Shown here piece by piece: positions 15,603 to 25,113 of a DNA stretch of 62,311 bases. The DNA is from an uncultured Eubacterium sp. (GTDB lineage Bacteria; Bacillota; Clostridia; Lachnospirales; Lachnospiraceae): NCBI GenBank assembly GCA_910577295.1, contig CAJTLS010000016.1:1-62311 (forward strand). Reading direction: 5' to 3'. Made by a program: the position numbers and the translations under genes. Numbering within the stretch: position 1 is the first letter of the stretch; each line of letters begins with the position of its first letter. The notes under the pieces are model-generated. The model was not told the origin of the DNA. It was given only the letters and a program-made list of their open reading frames with translations, and searched no databases.

Positions 15603-17654
15603 TTATTTTTCTTTTGACTTCACGGGTACCTCCATAATATCATACTCCGCAAGAATTGAAGAATTTCTGCTAAGCGAACGATATTTGTCAAGAATCCGGT
15701 CGGCCACCATCGTGCCGTTTTCCTTATTGGTATCCATTAAAATGACGATTTGCTGCGTTGGACTAAAGCGCGTCGTCACGTCCCCCCGTCGCAGCGAACG
15801 GATAATCGCCGTCTCCAGAAGCATCAGTGCATCTTCTACCTGAACAAGCGGCTGGACTAAACCGTCGGGAATGTTTAAAGTAATTAAAATTATCTGTACG
15901 TGCTGCTTATTTCTCTCAATATAGCGTGTAATAAATTGGTAAATATGGGAAAAACGGTCGTATTCTACCGCATAGGCCCCCTGACGGTATTTGCGCTCGG
16001 CAATTTGCCGCATCAGGCTCTTCAAATCCATCTGCTTAATGCTCTTTTCCGCTTCCAGAGCGCCCTCTGCCATATACGCATAGGCATGATAATCATCTTT
16101 GCCATTATTTTTGACATAGTACATCGCCTTATCGGCATTCTCATATAACAACGCACAATTCATCTCTCCGCTGCCGCTGTACTTTGTCATGATTCCGATG
16201 GAAACGGAACATATCCCATATCCGGCTGCTTCTTTGCGCTCGGAAAACATTTTGATGATATTTTCTGCTCTCTGGCTGATAACATGATCTTTATCGAGCT
16301 CTGGGAAAAACACGGCAAACTCATCGCCGCCAATGCGGCACACAAAATCGTTTTCCCTTGTGTTAGCACGAACGACACCGGCAAAAATCTGTATCAATTC
16401 ATCGCCCGCCACGTGTCCGTAAGTATCGTTGACCATCTTAAAATTGTCCAAATCCATCATAAAAAATGTTCCCCGTGATTTCGGCTGCAACAGATAGTTA
16501 TCAATTTTTTCTTCAAAGTATTTGCGGTTTAAAAATCCGGTCAGGGAGTCCTTTTCTAATTCATTCTGCGCCTCCTGCGCACTCTCTGTAAACACCTGAC
16601 GGAGTAAGACACCCGCTTCCGTAATCTCTCCCTCTTCACTTATCTCATTATAGACACTGCTTTCATCAATTGACAACCCCTCTTCCAGCAGTTCAAGAAA
16701 CACGTCCACAATATCAGGATCAAACTGTGTGCCCCGCCCTAATATAAGTTCTTCCATAACACGGTCCTTTGGCAGTCGTGTCCGGTAAGCGCGGTCCGCT
16801 GTCATCGCTTCATAGGCGCCTGCCACGGCAATAATCCGCGCAGCCTCCGGAATTTCTTTTCCTTTTATTCCACTGTAGCCGGAACCATCATACCACTCAT
16901 GATGATAACGTACCGCATCTACTACCCCCGGAATAAACTTTGTGTTCTGCAAAATTTCCGCACCAATTACCGCATGTTTTTTTACTGCTTCGTATTCCTC
17001 ATCTGTCAAATCAGAAGCTTTATTTAAAATAGAATCTTCGACTGCAATTTTTCCAATATCATGAAGCAGCGCCATGTAATACAAATCCTCTATCTCTTTT
17101 TCTTCATAACCCAGCCTTTTGGCGATTTCACGACAATACAAAGCAACTCGAACCGAATGTTTGTCCGCATAACGGTCTTTTGTATCTACCGTATGCGCAA
17201 TAGTAAGAATTGACTGCAACGCCAAACGGTTAATCTGCTCCCTTTGTTTCTCTATTTCTATTTCCTGATGTCTTCGCAACATCGTAAGTTCTACAATATA
17301 ATTGATACGATTTAACAAAGTAGCCGGCTCAAAAGGCAGCGGTACAAAATCCATTGCTCCCGCCTCAAGTCCTTTTAACTTGCTGTCCGTATCACTCTCA
17401 CTCATCATCAAAATGACCGGTATCTCTTTTGTACCCTTTTCTTTTTGCAAGTGAGAAAGTACTTCTAATCCATTCATACCGGAAACATTGGCATTCATTA
17501 AAATTAAATCCGGATACTTGGACTTCAAAAAGTCCAAGGCATCTTCCCCCTGTTCCACCAGCGCCACATCATAAGTATCCACCAAGATAGATTCCATGTA
17601 TCGAAGAGCAAGTTTTGAAGAATCAACAACGAGAATCAGTGGTTTTTGTTCCAT
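15603..17654 (-). CDS. Degenerate receiver + HD-GYP + GGDEF c-di-GMP protein
   Basis: A 683-residue protein with four regions. Residues 1-125 are a receiver fold, but the phosphoacceptor Asp is Asn54 (in LILMNANVSGMNG) and the conserved Lys is Leu106, so ordinary phosphorylation is unlikely. Residues about 145-330 are HD-GYP, a c-di-GMP phosphodiesterase fold, with HD at 199-200, HHE at 251-253 and DGSGYS in place of GYP. Residues about 365-525 are a GGDEF domain with an intact GGDEF at 442-446 and an inhibitory-site RxxD (Arg433, Asp436). The last 130 residues look like a second, degenerate GGDEF fold (RRGDVTTRF). It may make or break c-di-GMP, or do both. It begins five bases after the methyltransferase gene ends, so both are cotranscribed. 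Confidence 0.9.
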   Translation of the reverse strand: MEQKPLILVVDSSKLALRYMESILVDTYDVALVEQGEDALDFLKSKYPDLILMNANVSGMNGLEVLSHLQKEKGTKEIPVILMMSESDTDSKLKGLEAGAMDFVPLPFEPATLLNRINYIVELTMLRRHQEIEIEKQREQINRLALQSILTIAHTVDTKDRYADKHSVRVALYCREIAKRLGYEEKEIEDLYYMALLHDIGKIAVEDSILNKASDLTDEEYEAVKKHAVIGAEILQNTKFIPGVVDAVRYHHEWYDGSGYSGIKGKEIPEAARIIAVAGAYEAMTADRAYRTRLPKDRVMEELILGRGTQFDPDIVDVFLELLEEGLSIDESSVYNEISEEGEITEAGVLLRQVFTESAQEAQNELEKDSLTGFLNRKYFEEKIDNYLLQPKSRGTFFMMDLDNFKMVNDTYGHVAGDELIQIFAGVVRANTRENDFVCRIGGDEFAVFFPELDKDHVISQRAENIIKMFSERKEAAGYGICSVSIGIMTKYSGSGEMNCALLYENADKAMYYVKNNGKDDYHAYAYMAEGALEAEKSIKQMDLKSLMRQIAERKYRQGAYAVEYDRFSHIYQFITRYIERNKQHVQIILITLNIPDGLVQPLVQVEDALMLLETAIIRSLRRGDVTTRFSPTQQIVILMDTNKENGTMVADRILDKYRSLSRNSSILAEYDIMEVPVKSKEK

Positions 17655-17659
17655 AACAA

Positions 17660-18814
17660 CTACTCCTTTTGTTCCAATAACTGTTCTAATGTTCCATGAA
17701 GCTTCATCTCATCACATAGAGTTGCATAACTTTCATCTTTCAACACGGGAGTTTTCCTTTTGACAGCACGTATGAGAAGATTTTTAGGCGTATGTTCCAT
17801 ATCAATAAACTCCAAAATCTGTACCGAATATCCCTGCTGCTCTAACAAATTAGCTCTCAACGCATCCGTAAACAGAGCTGCCACCCGTTCTTTTATAATA
17901 CCATACTTTAACACCGGCTGCAAAAGTTTACTGCTGATTTGTCCATTTATCTCATGTTGACAACAGGGAACGGACAAAATTACTTTGGCATTCCAACGCA
18001 CCGCTTTATTCAAAGCATAGTCCGTCGCCGTATCACAGGCATGAAGAGTTACGACCATATCCACTTCCTGCATACCGTCATATGTGTTGATATCCCCCTC
18101 CAGAAAAGTCATCTCCGTATATCCAAAATGCTCTGCCAACTCATTACAATGCTGTATAACATCCCTCTTTAAATCCAGCCCGACCATGCGGACAGAATAA
18201 CCATTCATAATCTTCAAATAGTAATACATGGCAAAGGTAAGATACGATTTGCCACACCCAAAGTCTACAATTGTAATCTGTTTGTTTTTTGGCAATTCCG
18301 GCAAAACATCCCTGACAAATTCCAGAAACCGGTTCATTTGACGAAATTTTTTATACTTTTTTTCGACAATTTTCCCCTCTTTTGTCTGAACGCCCAGCTC
18401 CACTAGAAAGGGAATCACTTCGCCCTCCGGCAAAATATACCGTTTTTTTCTGTTATGCATCAAATCCGTTTTTATTATTGTTTCATTCCGGCGGGATTTT
18501 ATTGTCACTTTCCCTTTCTTACTTATCAACGCCGTATACATTTTCTCTTCTGTCATGATTTCAAGCTGTTTATAAAATCGCTGCAACAACCCTATTATAT
18601 GTTCGATTGCACCGCTTTTTTCCAAATTTTTATGAAATACCTGCTTATTCCGATACTCGGCAAACTGGAACATCAATTGGCCCCGTTCCGCAAAAGGGCG
18701 GAGTATTACTTTCTTTGCCACCTCATCGCTTCTACGGTTACTGATAATTATTTGGTGCAGGTTTTCGTTTAGATTTTGTTCCAATACTTCGCGTAATTTT
18801 TCCATTTCTGCCAC
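17660..18814 (-). CDS. Class I SAM-dependent methyltransferase of unknown substrate
   Basis: A 384-residue protein with a Rossmann methyltransferase domain in the C-terminal half. The SAM-binding motif I is VDFGCGKSYLTFAMYYYL (about residue 198 on), followed by VGLDLK, the acidic FLEGDINTY and a VTLHACDTATDYAL segment that is typical of the METTL25/GSTCD-related group. Later, LSVPCCQHEIN resembles that family's PCC motif. The N-terminal half is a separate domain. The substrate is unknown; RNA is a reasonable guess. The start may be GTG 18814 or the ATG at 18805; neither has a strong ribosome site. It is upstream of, and nearly overlaps, the c-di-GMP protein gene. Confidence 0.8.
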   Translation of the reverse strand: MAEMEKLREVLEQNLNENLHQIIISNRRSDEVAKKVILRPFAERGQLMFQFAEYRNKQVFHKNLEKSGAIEHIIGLLQRFYKQLEIMTEEKMYTALISKKGKVTIKSRRNETIIKTDLMHNRKKRYILPEGEVIPFLVELGVQTKEGKIVEKKYKKFRQMNRFLEFVRDVLPELPKNKQITIVDFGCGKSYLTFAMYYYLKIMNGYSVRMVGLDLKRDVIQHCNELAEHFGYTEMTFLEGDINTYDGMQEVDMVVTLHACDTATDYALNKAVRWNAKVILSVPCCQHEINGQISSKLLQPVLKYGIIKERVAALFTDALRANLLEQQGYSVQILEFIDMEHTPKNLLIRAVKRKTPVLKDESYATLCDEMKLHGTLEQLLEQKE

Positions 18815-18867
18815 CGCTTTTTCACTTCATGTTTCCGGCTCTGCAAAAGCCGCACTTTCTTATAGGA

Positions 18868-18901
18868 TGAAAACAGCCCCCGATATTATCTCGAGGGCTG
18901 T
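18868..18901 (-). terminator. Terminator of the decarboxylase operon
   Basis: On the minus strand ACAGCCC pairs with GGGCTGT (stem 18873-18879 with 18895-18901), extended by a further three pairs, and the stem is followed by TTTTC. It lies 11 bp after the oadA stop and ends the oad/mmd operon. Confidence 0.85.
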
Positions 18902-18912
18902 CGGTATCTTCA

Positions 18913-20325
18913 TTAAACCGGATAAATCTGATTTTCCTTGTCAGCTAATGTGGCGTCTACCTTTGTCTTCTGCGCCTCACGATATTTAAAGAAATCAATT
19001 GCCACCTGTGGGAAGAGAGCATAGGACAATACATCCTCGTCCTGTTCTTTCCACTGAGACATCTCGCTTTCCAGTTTTGCCAGCTGCGGCTCAATCTTAT
19101 CTGCCGGACGGCACGTAATCGGTTTTACATCACCGATACATTTCTTCTGAACTTCCTTGTCAAAAGGCTTAACCGTTTGTCCAAATTCTCCAGAAAGAAG
19201 TTTCTTGGATTCTTTTGTCACCATCTTATACCGCTCACCAGACACAACGTTAAGTACTGCCTGCGTACCGACAATCTGAGAAGACGGCGTAACTAAAGGC
19301 GGCTCCCCAAAATCTTTCCGCACACGCGGAACTTCCTCAAGCACCTGTTCATATTTATCTTCCTGACCCATCTCCTTTAACTGGGAAACAAGGTTCGAAA
19401 GCATTCCACCCGGCACCTGATAACGAAGCGTATTGATATTTACACCGAGCACTTTTGTATTCATAAGACCGCTCTCCAACGCCTCTTCCCGCAGTGGGCG
19501 GAAATACTCGGCAATCTCCGAAAGAAGATTCTGATCCAGACCGGTGTCGTAAGGGGTTCCCTTAAATGTCTCGACCATAACTTCCGTAGCCGGCTGGCTC
19601 GTACCAAGTGCGAACGGACTCATTGCCGTATCAATAATATCACAGCCAGATTCTACTGCTTTCATATAGGTCATCGCCGCTACGCCGGATGTATAGTGCG
19701 TATGCAAATCAATCGGAATATCTACCGCTTCTTTTAACGCTTCTACTAATTCGGTTGCCTTATACGGGGTAAGAAGGCCTGCCATATCTTTAATACAGAG
19801 AGATTTAGCCCCCATATCTTCTATTTTCTTTGCAATATCTTTCCAATACTTCAGTGTATAAGCATCTCCCAATGTATAAGAAAGTGCAATCTGTGCGTGT
19901 CCATTTTCCTTGTTAGCGGCTTTTACTGCCGTCTCAAGATTGCGAATATCATTCAGACAATCAAAGATACGAATGATATCAATACCATTTGACAGTGATT
20001 TCTGAACAAAATATTCTACTACGTCATCGGCATAGTGATTATATCCCAGAATATTCTGTCCACGGAAAAGCATCTGCAATTTCGTGTTTTTAAATCCATC
20101 GCGCAATTTGCGGAGTCTCTCCCACGGGTCTTCTTTGAGGAAACGAAGCGACGCATCAAAAGTTGCTCCGCCCCAGCACTCAACAGCATGGTAACCGACT
20201 TTATCCATTTTATCAATAATTGGCAACATTTGTTCTGTTGTCATACGGGTCGCAATCAATGACTGATGCGCATCACGCAGGACAGTCTCCGTAATCTTGA
20301 TTGGCCTTTTCTTCTTTTCTGCCAT
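18913..20325 (-). CDS. oadA: Oxaloacetate decarboxylase alpha subunit-type carboxyltransferase (no biotin domain)
   Basis: A 470-residue pyruvate/oxaloacetate carboxyltransferase. It starts with KITETVLRDAHQSLIATRM, the metal-binding signature of the HMGL-like TIM barrel, and contains ECWGGATFD, MLFRGQNILGYNHY and DLHTHYTSG. The C-terminal part is the conserved carboxylase domain. OadA of enterobacteria is about 590 residues and ends in a biotinyl domain; here that domain is missing and is encoded separately at 21570-21947. It transfers a carboxyl group between oxaloacetate (or pyruvate) and biotin. It is the last gene of a five-gene operon mmdA-oadG-bccP-oadB-oadA. Confidence 0.92.
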   Translation of the reverse strand: MAEKKKRPIKITETVLRDAHQSLIATRMTTEQMLPIIDKMDKVGYHAVECWGGATFDASLRFLKEDPWERLRKLRDGFKNTKLQMLFRGQNILGYNHYADDVVEYFVQKSLSNGIDIIRIFDCLNDIRNLETAVKAANKENGHAQIALSYTLGDAYTLKYWKDIAKKIEDMGAKSLCIKDMAGLLTPYKATELVEALKEAVDIPIDLHTHYTSGVAAMTYMKAVESGCDIIDTAMSPFALGTSQPATEVMVETFKGTPYDTGLDQNLLSEIAEYFRPLREEALESGLMNTKVLGVNINTLRYQVPGGMLSNLVSQLKEMGQEDKYEQVLEEVPRVRKDFGEPPLVTPSSQIVGTQAVLNVVSGERYKMVTKESKKLLSGEFGQTVKPFDKEVQKKCIGDVKPITCRPADKIEPQLAKLESEMSQWKEQDEDVLSYALFPQVAIDFFKYREAQKTKVDATLADKENQIYPV

Positions 20326-20396
20326 TTCTATATCCTCCTGTTATTTTTTAGATAGGAATTTTTTCTGTACACAGTGCGTCCGATTTTCTAACGCCT

Positions 20397-21536
20397 TTAT
20401 ACTCCATAAATCGCCATAAATACACCCGCCGCCACGGCAGTACCGATTACGCCGGCCACATTCGGGCCCATGGCGTGCATCAAAAGGAAATTGGTAGGGT
20501 CTGCCTCAGCGCCCACTTTCTGTGAAACACGGGCAGCCATAGGCACAGCCGAAACTCCGGCGGAACCGATGAGCGGATTGATTTTCCCCCGTGTTATGAA
20601 ACACATTAATTTACCAAACAACACGCCGGCTGCCGTTCCGAAAGCAAAAGCAACCAAACCAAGAACAACAATTTTTAATGTTGCCGCATTCAAGAAACTG
20701 GCACCGGTTGTAGTGGCGCCAACCGATGTTCCGAGAAGAATTACGACAATGTACATCATTGCATTGGAAGCAGTTTCCGCCAGCTGACCTACAACGCCGG
20801 ATTCCTTAAATAAGTTCCCCAACATCAACATACCGACAAGAGGCGCCGTACTAGGTAAAATTAAACATACGACAACCGTTACGACAATTGGGAAAAGGAT
20901 TCTCTCGAGTTTGGATACCGGACGAAGCTGCTCCATCCGAATCTCTCTCTCCTTTTTCGTCGTCAAAAGTTTCATAATCGGCGGCTGGATAATCGGAACG
21001 AGAGACATGTAAGAGTACGCCGCCACCGCAATTGAACCCATCAGATGACCCTGCCTTAATTTGCCGGCAAGGAAAATCGAAGTAGGGCCGTCCGCCCCGC
21101 CGATAATGGAAACAGCTGCCGCCTCTCCGCCGTTGAAGCCCCACAAAAGAGCCAAAATATAAGCTGCAAAAATACCGAACTGCGCCGCCGCTCCCAACAG
21201 GAAGCTCTTTGGATTCGCAATCAGCGGCCCAAAATCCGTCATCGCGCCTACGCCGAGGAAAATCAGAGAAGGCAGAATACTCCATTCATCCAAGAGGAAG
21301 AAATAGTGTAACAACCCGCCCGCACTATCCGCATTGGCCGGTTCGGCGATAATCAATGGATAAATGTTTGCTAACAACATACCAAATGCAATTGGCAGTA
21401 ACAGTAACGGCTCATAGCCTTTTTTGATTGCCAGATATAAAAATACAAAGGCAACCAATATCATGACGTAGTTTCTCCAGTCTATCCCCTCCTGAAAAAA
21501 CGCAGTCTGCTTTAAAAGATTATTTATTACTTCCAT
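20397..21536 (-). CDS. oadB: Na+-translocating decarboxylase beta subunit
   Basis: A 379-residue polytopic membrane protein of the OadB/MmdB/GcdB family, which decarboxylates carboxybiotin and uses the energy to export Na+. It has about nine to eleven membrane helices and the family hallmark GGADGPTSIFLAGKL, where the Asp is part of the ion path in characterised homologues. The C-terminus has a conserved MHAMGPNVAGVIGTAVAAG. It lies between the biotin carrier and oadA genes. Confidence 0.95.
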   Translation of the reverse strand: MEVINNLLKQTAFFQEGIDWRNYVMILVAFVFLYLAIKKGYEPLLLLPIAFGMLLANIYPLIIAEPANADSAGGLLHYFFLLDEWSILPSLIFLGVGAMTDFGPLIANPKSFLLGAAAQFGIFAAYILALLWGFNGGEAAAVSIIGGADGPTSIFLAGKLRQGHLMGSIAVAAYSYMSLVPIIQPPIMKLLTTKKEREIRMEQLRPVSKLERILFPIVVTVVVCLILPSTAPLVGMLMLGNLFKESGVVGQLAETASNAMMYIVVILLGTSVGATTTGASFLNAATLKIVVLGLVAFAFGTAAGVLFGKLMCFITRGKINPLIGSAGVSAVPMAARVSQKVGAEADPTNFLLMHAMGPNVAGVIGTAVAAGVFMAIYGV

Positions 21537-21569
21537 TTAAATTACCTCCGGTCTTTTTTGTCTGTTGAA

Positions 21570-21947
21570 TCAGTCCATCGTAGCCAGTACATTTCCTGCT
21601 TCAACCATATCACCAGAGTTTACGTTGATACTTACAATCGTGCCATCCTGTGGAGCAACCACTTCATTTTCCATCTTCATCGCTTCCAAAAGAAGAACGA
21701 CATCTCCCTTTTTCACGCTCTGACCCGGATTTGCTTTCACTGCAAGAATCTTACCCGGCATAGGAGCTGTAATCTCCACGGAGCCTGCGCTGCCGGACGC
21801 TGCCGGTGCTTTTGGAGCAGGTGCTGGCGCTGCTGCCGGCGCAGGTGCTGCCGGTGCTGCTGGAGCAGAAGCCGCTGCGCCTCCTGCCTTTTCTTCAACG
21901 GTTACATCATATACGGTTCCATTTACGGTAATTGTATAACTTTTCAT
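21570..21947 (-). CDS. Biotin carboxyl carrier subunit
   Basis: A 125-residue biotinyl protein. The C-terminal domain holds the biotin attachment motif EAMKMENEV, where the Lys between the two Met is the biotinylated residue, and the preceding strand set ITAPMPGKIL. The middle is an Ala/Pro-rich flexible linker of about 30 residues, as in GcdC, MmdC and the 1.3S subunit of transcarboxylase. It shuttles carboxybiotin between carboxyltransferase subunits and OadB. Confidence 0.95.
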   Translation of the reverse strand: MKSYTITVNGTVYDVTVEEKAGGAAASAPAAPAAPAPAAAPAPAPKAPAASGSAGSVEITAPMPGKILAVKANPGQSVKKGDVVLLLEAMKMENEVVAPQDGTIVSINVNSGDMVEAGNVLATMD

Positions 21948-21961
21948 GTTTTATATCCTCC

Positions 21962-22324
21962 TTAATTAAACGTACGTTTTTTAATTGAACGGATGACAAG
22001 GTCATCTGCTAAGACAGGAACTCCTGTCTCCTGCTCCATCTGTGAGACAATGGCAGCCATTATGACAGCAGCTATCTGTGTGTCGTTACTTTCTTCTCTC
22101 GCCGGAGATGATTTTGGAAGTTCAATCGGCACTTCTCTTCTCTCTGGACGTACCGACTCCGCCGCTTTTTTCTCAAACAGCTTTGGAATATACTTCAAAA
22201 GAAAAATTATAATCGATATCAGAATTAGGACGATAAACACCGTGCCCATACCGATAAGCGTATTAATCAGCGCTTCGTCCGGTCCTACCTGCGCATTTAC
22301 TTTCTCAAGATTAATCAGTAACAT
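21962..22324 (-). CDS. oadG: OadG-family small membrane subunit
   Basis: A 120-residue protein with an N-terminal extracellular stretch, one membrane helix (GMGTVFIVLILISIIIFLL, about residues 25-45), a charged Pro-containing linker, and a C-terminal DTQIAAVIMAAIVSQM segment typical of OadG/MmdD. This subunit holds the decarboxylase complex together and helps anchor the carboxyltransferase to OadB. It starts 4 bp after the mmdA stop. Confidence 0.88.
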   Translation of the reverse strand: MLLINLEKVNAQVGPDEALINTLIGMGTVFIVLILISIIIFLLKYIPKLFEKKAAESVRPERREVPIELPKSSPAREESNDTQIAAVIMAAIVSQMEQETGVPVLADDLVIRSIKKRTFN

Positions 22325-22328
22325 CCCA

Positions 22329-23705
22329 TCACCTCATTCCAAACATTTGCAGGGCATAAATCAGATGCTTACGAATCTGCTCTCCGGAAATTACGTTGTC
22401 CACATAACCTCTTCTTGCCGCCGCCTCAGCGCCTTGCTGGATTTTGTCAAATTCCTTTGCCTTTTCTTCCAACGCTTCTTTTGTGTTGTCCGCGCCAGAA
22501 ATCTCATCCTCGCACATTATCTGCGCTGCTATTTTCGCATCCATAACGCCTACCTTTGATGTCTCCAGTGCAAAGACAACATCCGCACCGATATGTTTGG
22601 AATTCATCGCCACATAAGCGCTTCCGTAAGCTTCTCCAGTAATCACGTTAATTCTCGGCACATCAGCGCTGGCAAATGCATATGTCATATCGGCTACTGC
22701 CTGTGAAATCGTCTTCTCCTCTTCCATCGAAGCCGCGTATTCTTTCACATTTGTCAATGTCACAACCGGCAGTCCGAATGCATCACAGAAATAAGTGAAT
22801 TGCTCCGCTTTTTTACAACCTGCCGTAGATAGCACGCCGTCGGCCGCATTGGCAATTGCGCCAATGGTAATACCATCTATTGTCATAAGTCCGGTTACCA
22901 TCTCTTTTCCATATCCGGCTTTCAGCTCAATGAACTTCGTTCCGTCGGCAATCTGCGTCAGAGCCGCTACCGCATCCGAAGCATAACCATCAAAGCCGTC
23001 CAGCACGCGGTTCTTATCGTCTGTCGTCTCTGCTGCTGCCATAGTTCCGGCGTTCGCCGGCAGCATCACAATCAAATCACGGATTTTTGCAATAACATCC
23101 GTTTCCGTTGCACATACTATGTCAACATTTCCCGCTTCTGACTGAAAAGCAGCATTGCTTGTATCACATTTCTCAATACGGTTTCCGGCAATCGCATTCG
23201 GAGAATTTACAAACAATTTTCCATTTTCCTCATCCATCAACGTGATGTCGCATAATTTAGAAGAAATCGCAACGCCGCCGCCGCAGGAACCGAGAATTGC
23301 ACTAATCTGCGGAACAATTCCCGAAGCTTTTACTTTCGCCATGTAGATATCACCAAATCCGGCCAATGCATCCATCGCCTCCTGAATGCGAATGCCGGCA
23401 CAATCAATCAACCCGACAACCGGCGCTCCGGCTTTCATTGCCATTTCATAGAGATTTACAATTTTTTTCGCATGCATCTCACCAACGGAACCATTCAAAG
23501 CGGTTACATCCTGACTGTAGACAAATACCAAATTGGAATCTACTACACCGTAACCGGTAATTACACCATCGGCCGGCACTGCTTTTTCCTGCATGTTAAA
23601 ATCGGTGTTTCTTTTCGTCATCATACCGCCGATTTCAACAAAACTGTTTGCGTCAACAAGCGCTTCAATCCGCTGTTTTGCTGACATTTTAGCTGTGTTA
23701 CTCAT
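22329..23705 (-). CDS. mmdA: MmdA-type acyl-CoA carboxyltransferase
   Basis: A 458-residue crotonase-fold carboxyltransferase with the N- and C-lobe signatures GVVDSNLVFVYSQDVTALNGS, LIDCAGIRIQEAMDAL, ILGSCGGGVA, and in the second lobe AFASADVPRINVITGEAYG. MmdA and the transcarboxylase 12S subunit are about 510 residues, so this is somewhat short at the N-terminus. The expected substrate is a malonyl- or methylmalonyl-CoA-like thioester, but the substrate cannot be read from sequence. It is the first gene of the operon, behind its own promoter. Confidence 0.88.
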   Translation of the reverse strand: MSNTAKMSAKQRIEALVDANSFVEIGGMMTKRNTDFNMQEKAVPADGVITGYGVVDSNLVFVYSQDVTALNGSVGEMHAKKIVNLYEMAMKAGAPVVGLIDCAGIRIQEAMDALAGFGDIYMAKVKASGIVPQISAILGSCGGGVAISSKLCDITLMDEENGKLFVNSPNAIAGNRIEKCDTSNAAFQSEAGNVDIVCATETDVIAKIRDLIVMLPANAGTMAAAETTDDKNRVLDGFDGYASDAVAALTQIADGTKFIELKAGYGKEMVTGLMTIDGITIGAIANAADGVLSTAGCKKAEQFTYFCDAFGLPVVTLTNVKEYAASMEEEKTISQAVADMTYAFASADVPRINVITGEAYGSAYVAMNSKHIGADVVFALETSKVGVMDAKIAAQIMCEDEISGADNTKEALEEKAKEFDKIQQGAEAAARRGYVDNVISGEQIRKHLIYALQMFGMR

Positions 23706-23765
23706 TTGCAGTCCTCCACTTTCTATATTGTAGTTTTATGTAAAACTCAAATTTAATCCAAGATA

Positions 23766-23794
23766 ATTGTAACGCTTTTATTTATAATTGGCAA
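23766..23794 (-). promoter_or_regulatory. Promoter of the mmdA-oadA operon
   Basis: TTGCCA and TACAAT are separated by 17 bp on the minus strand, about 60 bp upstream of the mmdA start. The divergent dacF gene begins 77 bp to the right. Its own promoter is not clear to me; AT-rich sequence at 23815-23850 is the likely place. Confidence 0.7.
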
Positions 23795-23870
23795 CACAAA
23801 AATTCAGAAATTTTTCATCAATTTTGTACCCTGTACATATATTGTAAAAAAACGGTTTGGGGAAAGTCCT

Positions 23871-25100
23871 ATGAAACTCTCCTGGTTTTCTACCATTATG
23901 CTTTTCGGCGTACTTGTCATTGCCGGAATTTTCTTTGATTCTGAGGCGAACCCGACTGCAGATAATGTGATTTCCCACCATCTGCCGGAGCCGCAAATAC
24001 AAATTCCTGCCACGGCTCCTGCCCCACGGGCCCCCTCGCTAAACGCCCGCTACGCCTGTGTCATGGACACCGATTCCAGACGAATCCTGTATAACAAAAA
24101 GGCCGAAGAAAAAGTTCCTATGGCCAGTACTACAAAAATTATGACTGCCCTGCTTGTTTTGGAATCCCACCGTCAGGCCGATATCGTTACATCGAGCAGC
24201 CGGGCGTCTTCCATGCCAAAAGTACGTCTGGGAATGAGAGCGGGCATGCAGTACCGGATGTCTGACCTCCTTTACTCTCTTATGTTAGAGTCGCACAACG
24301 ATACTGCTGTAGCTATCGCCGAACACATCGGTCATTCCGTTGAGGGTTTCGCTTCTCTTATGAATAAAAAGGCCAGAGAAATCGGATTGTCGCAAACACA
24401 TTTTGTGACGCCAAACGGTCTGGACGCAGACGGACACTATAGTACGGCGGCGGATATGTGCCGTCTGGCTGCTTACGCCGTGCGAAACGAGGACTTTCTT
24501 TCTCTTGTGCAGACGAAATCCCATACTTTTAGTGACATCAGCGGCAAACACCATTATTCCCTGTCAAATAAAGACGCTTTCCTCTCTTATTATGAAGGGG
24601 CTCTCGGTATTAAGACCGGTTTCACAAACAAGGCGGGCTACTGCTTTGTCGGCGCCGCCCAACGCTCGGGAATTACTTTGACAAGCTGCGTGTTAGCTTC
24701 CGGCTGGCCGCCAAACAAATCATATAAATGGGTGGACACAAAATCGCTGATGGATTACGGGTTCGGCAACTTTTACCGGACGGAACTGCCCGTTCAAGAT
24801 TTGACGAAAGCCGTTATTCCGGTTATGGACGGCAGGCAGAAAAGCGTCTCCCTGAGTCCGCTCCCGAAAATTCCCGTCCTCTTAAGCCGCTCCGACCGTC
24901 TGACAATTACCTATGATATTCCGGACACTCTTTACGCTCCCGTCCGCAAAGAAACGGCCGTCGGACTTGTTTCTTTCTATATTAATGATACATTGTACCG
25001 GAAAGAAAAAGTTTTTCCGCTGGAAAGCATTGAAAAATCTGACTTTTCTGATACAATAGATAAAGTATTTAATATATGGATGGATGTCTTCGGATTTTGA
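23871..25100 (+). CDS. dacF: D-alanyl-D-alanine carboxypeptidase (PBP5/DacF type)
   Basis: A 409-residue low-molecular-mass penicillin-binding protein that trims the terminal D-Ala from peptidoglycan stem peptides. All three active-site motifs are present: STTK with catalytic Ser86, SHN at 141-143, and KTG at 248-250. An N-terminal hydrophobic segment (residues 5-22) is a signal peptide or anchor, followed by a Pro-rich stretch. The C-terminal 110 residues are the beta-rich PBP5 domain and an amphipathic end. It is transcribed alone on the plus strand, divergent from the decarboxylase operon. Confidence 0.95.
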   Translation: MKLSWFSTIMLFGVLVIAGIFFDSEANPTADNVISHHLPEPQIQIPATAPAPRAPSLNARYACVMDTDSRRILYNKKAEEKVPMASTTKIMTALLVLESHRQADIVTSSSRASSMPKVRLGMRAGMQYRMSDLLYSLMLESHNDTAVAIAEHIGHSVEGFASLMNKKAREIGLSQTHFVTPNGLDADGHYSTAADMCRLAAYAVRNEDFLSLVQTKSHTFSDISGKHHYSLSNKDAFLSYYEGALGIKTGFTNKAGYCFVGAAQRSGITLTSCVLASGWPPNKSYKWVDTKSLMDYGFGNFYRTELPVQDLTKAVIPVMDGRQKSVSLSPLPKIPVLLSRSDRLTITYDIPDTLYAPVRKETAVGLVSFYINDTLYRKEKVFPLESIEKSDFSDTIDKVFNIWMDVFGF

Positions 25101-25113
25101 AAACAAAAAGTAC

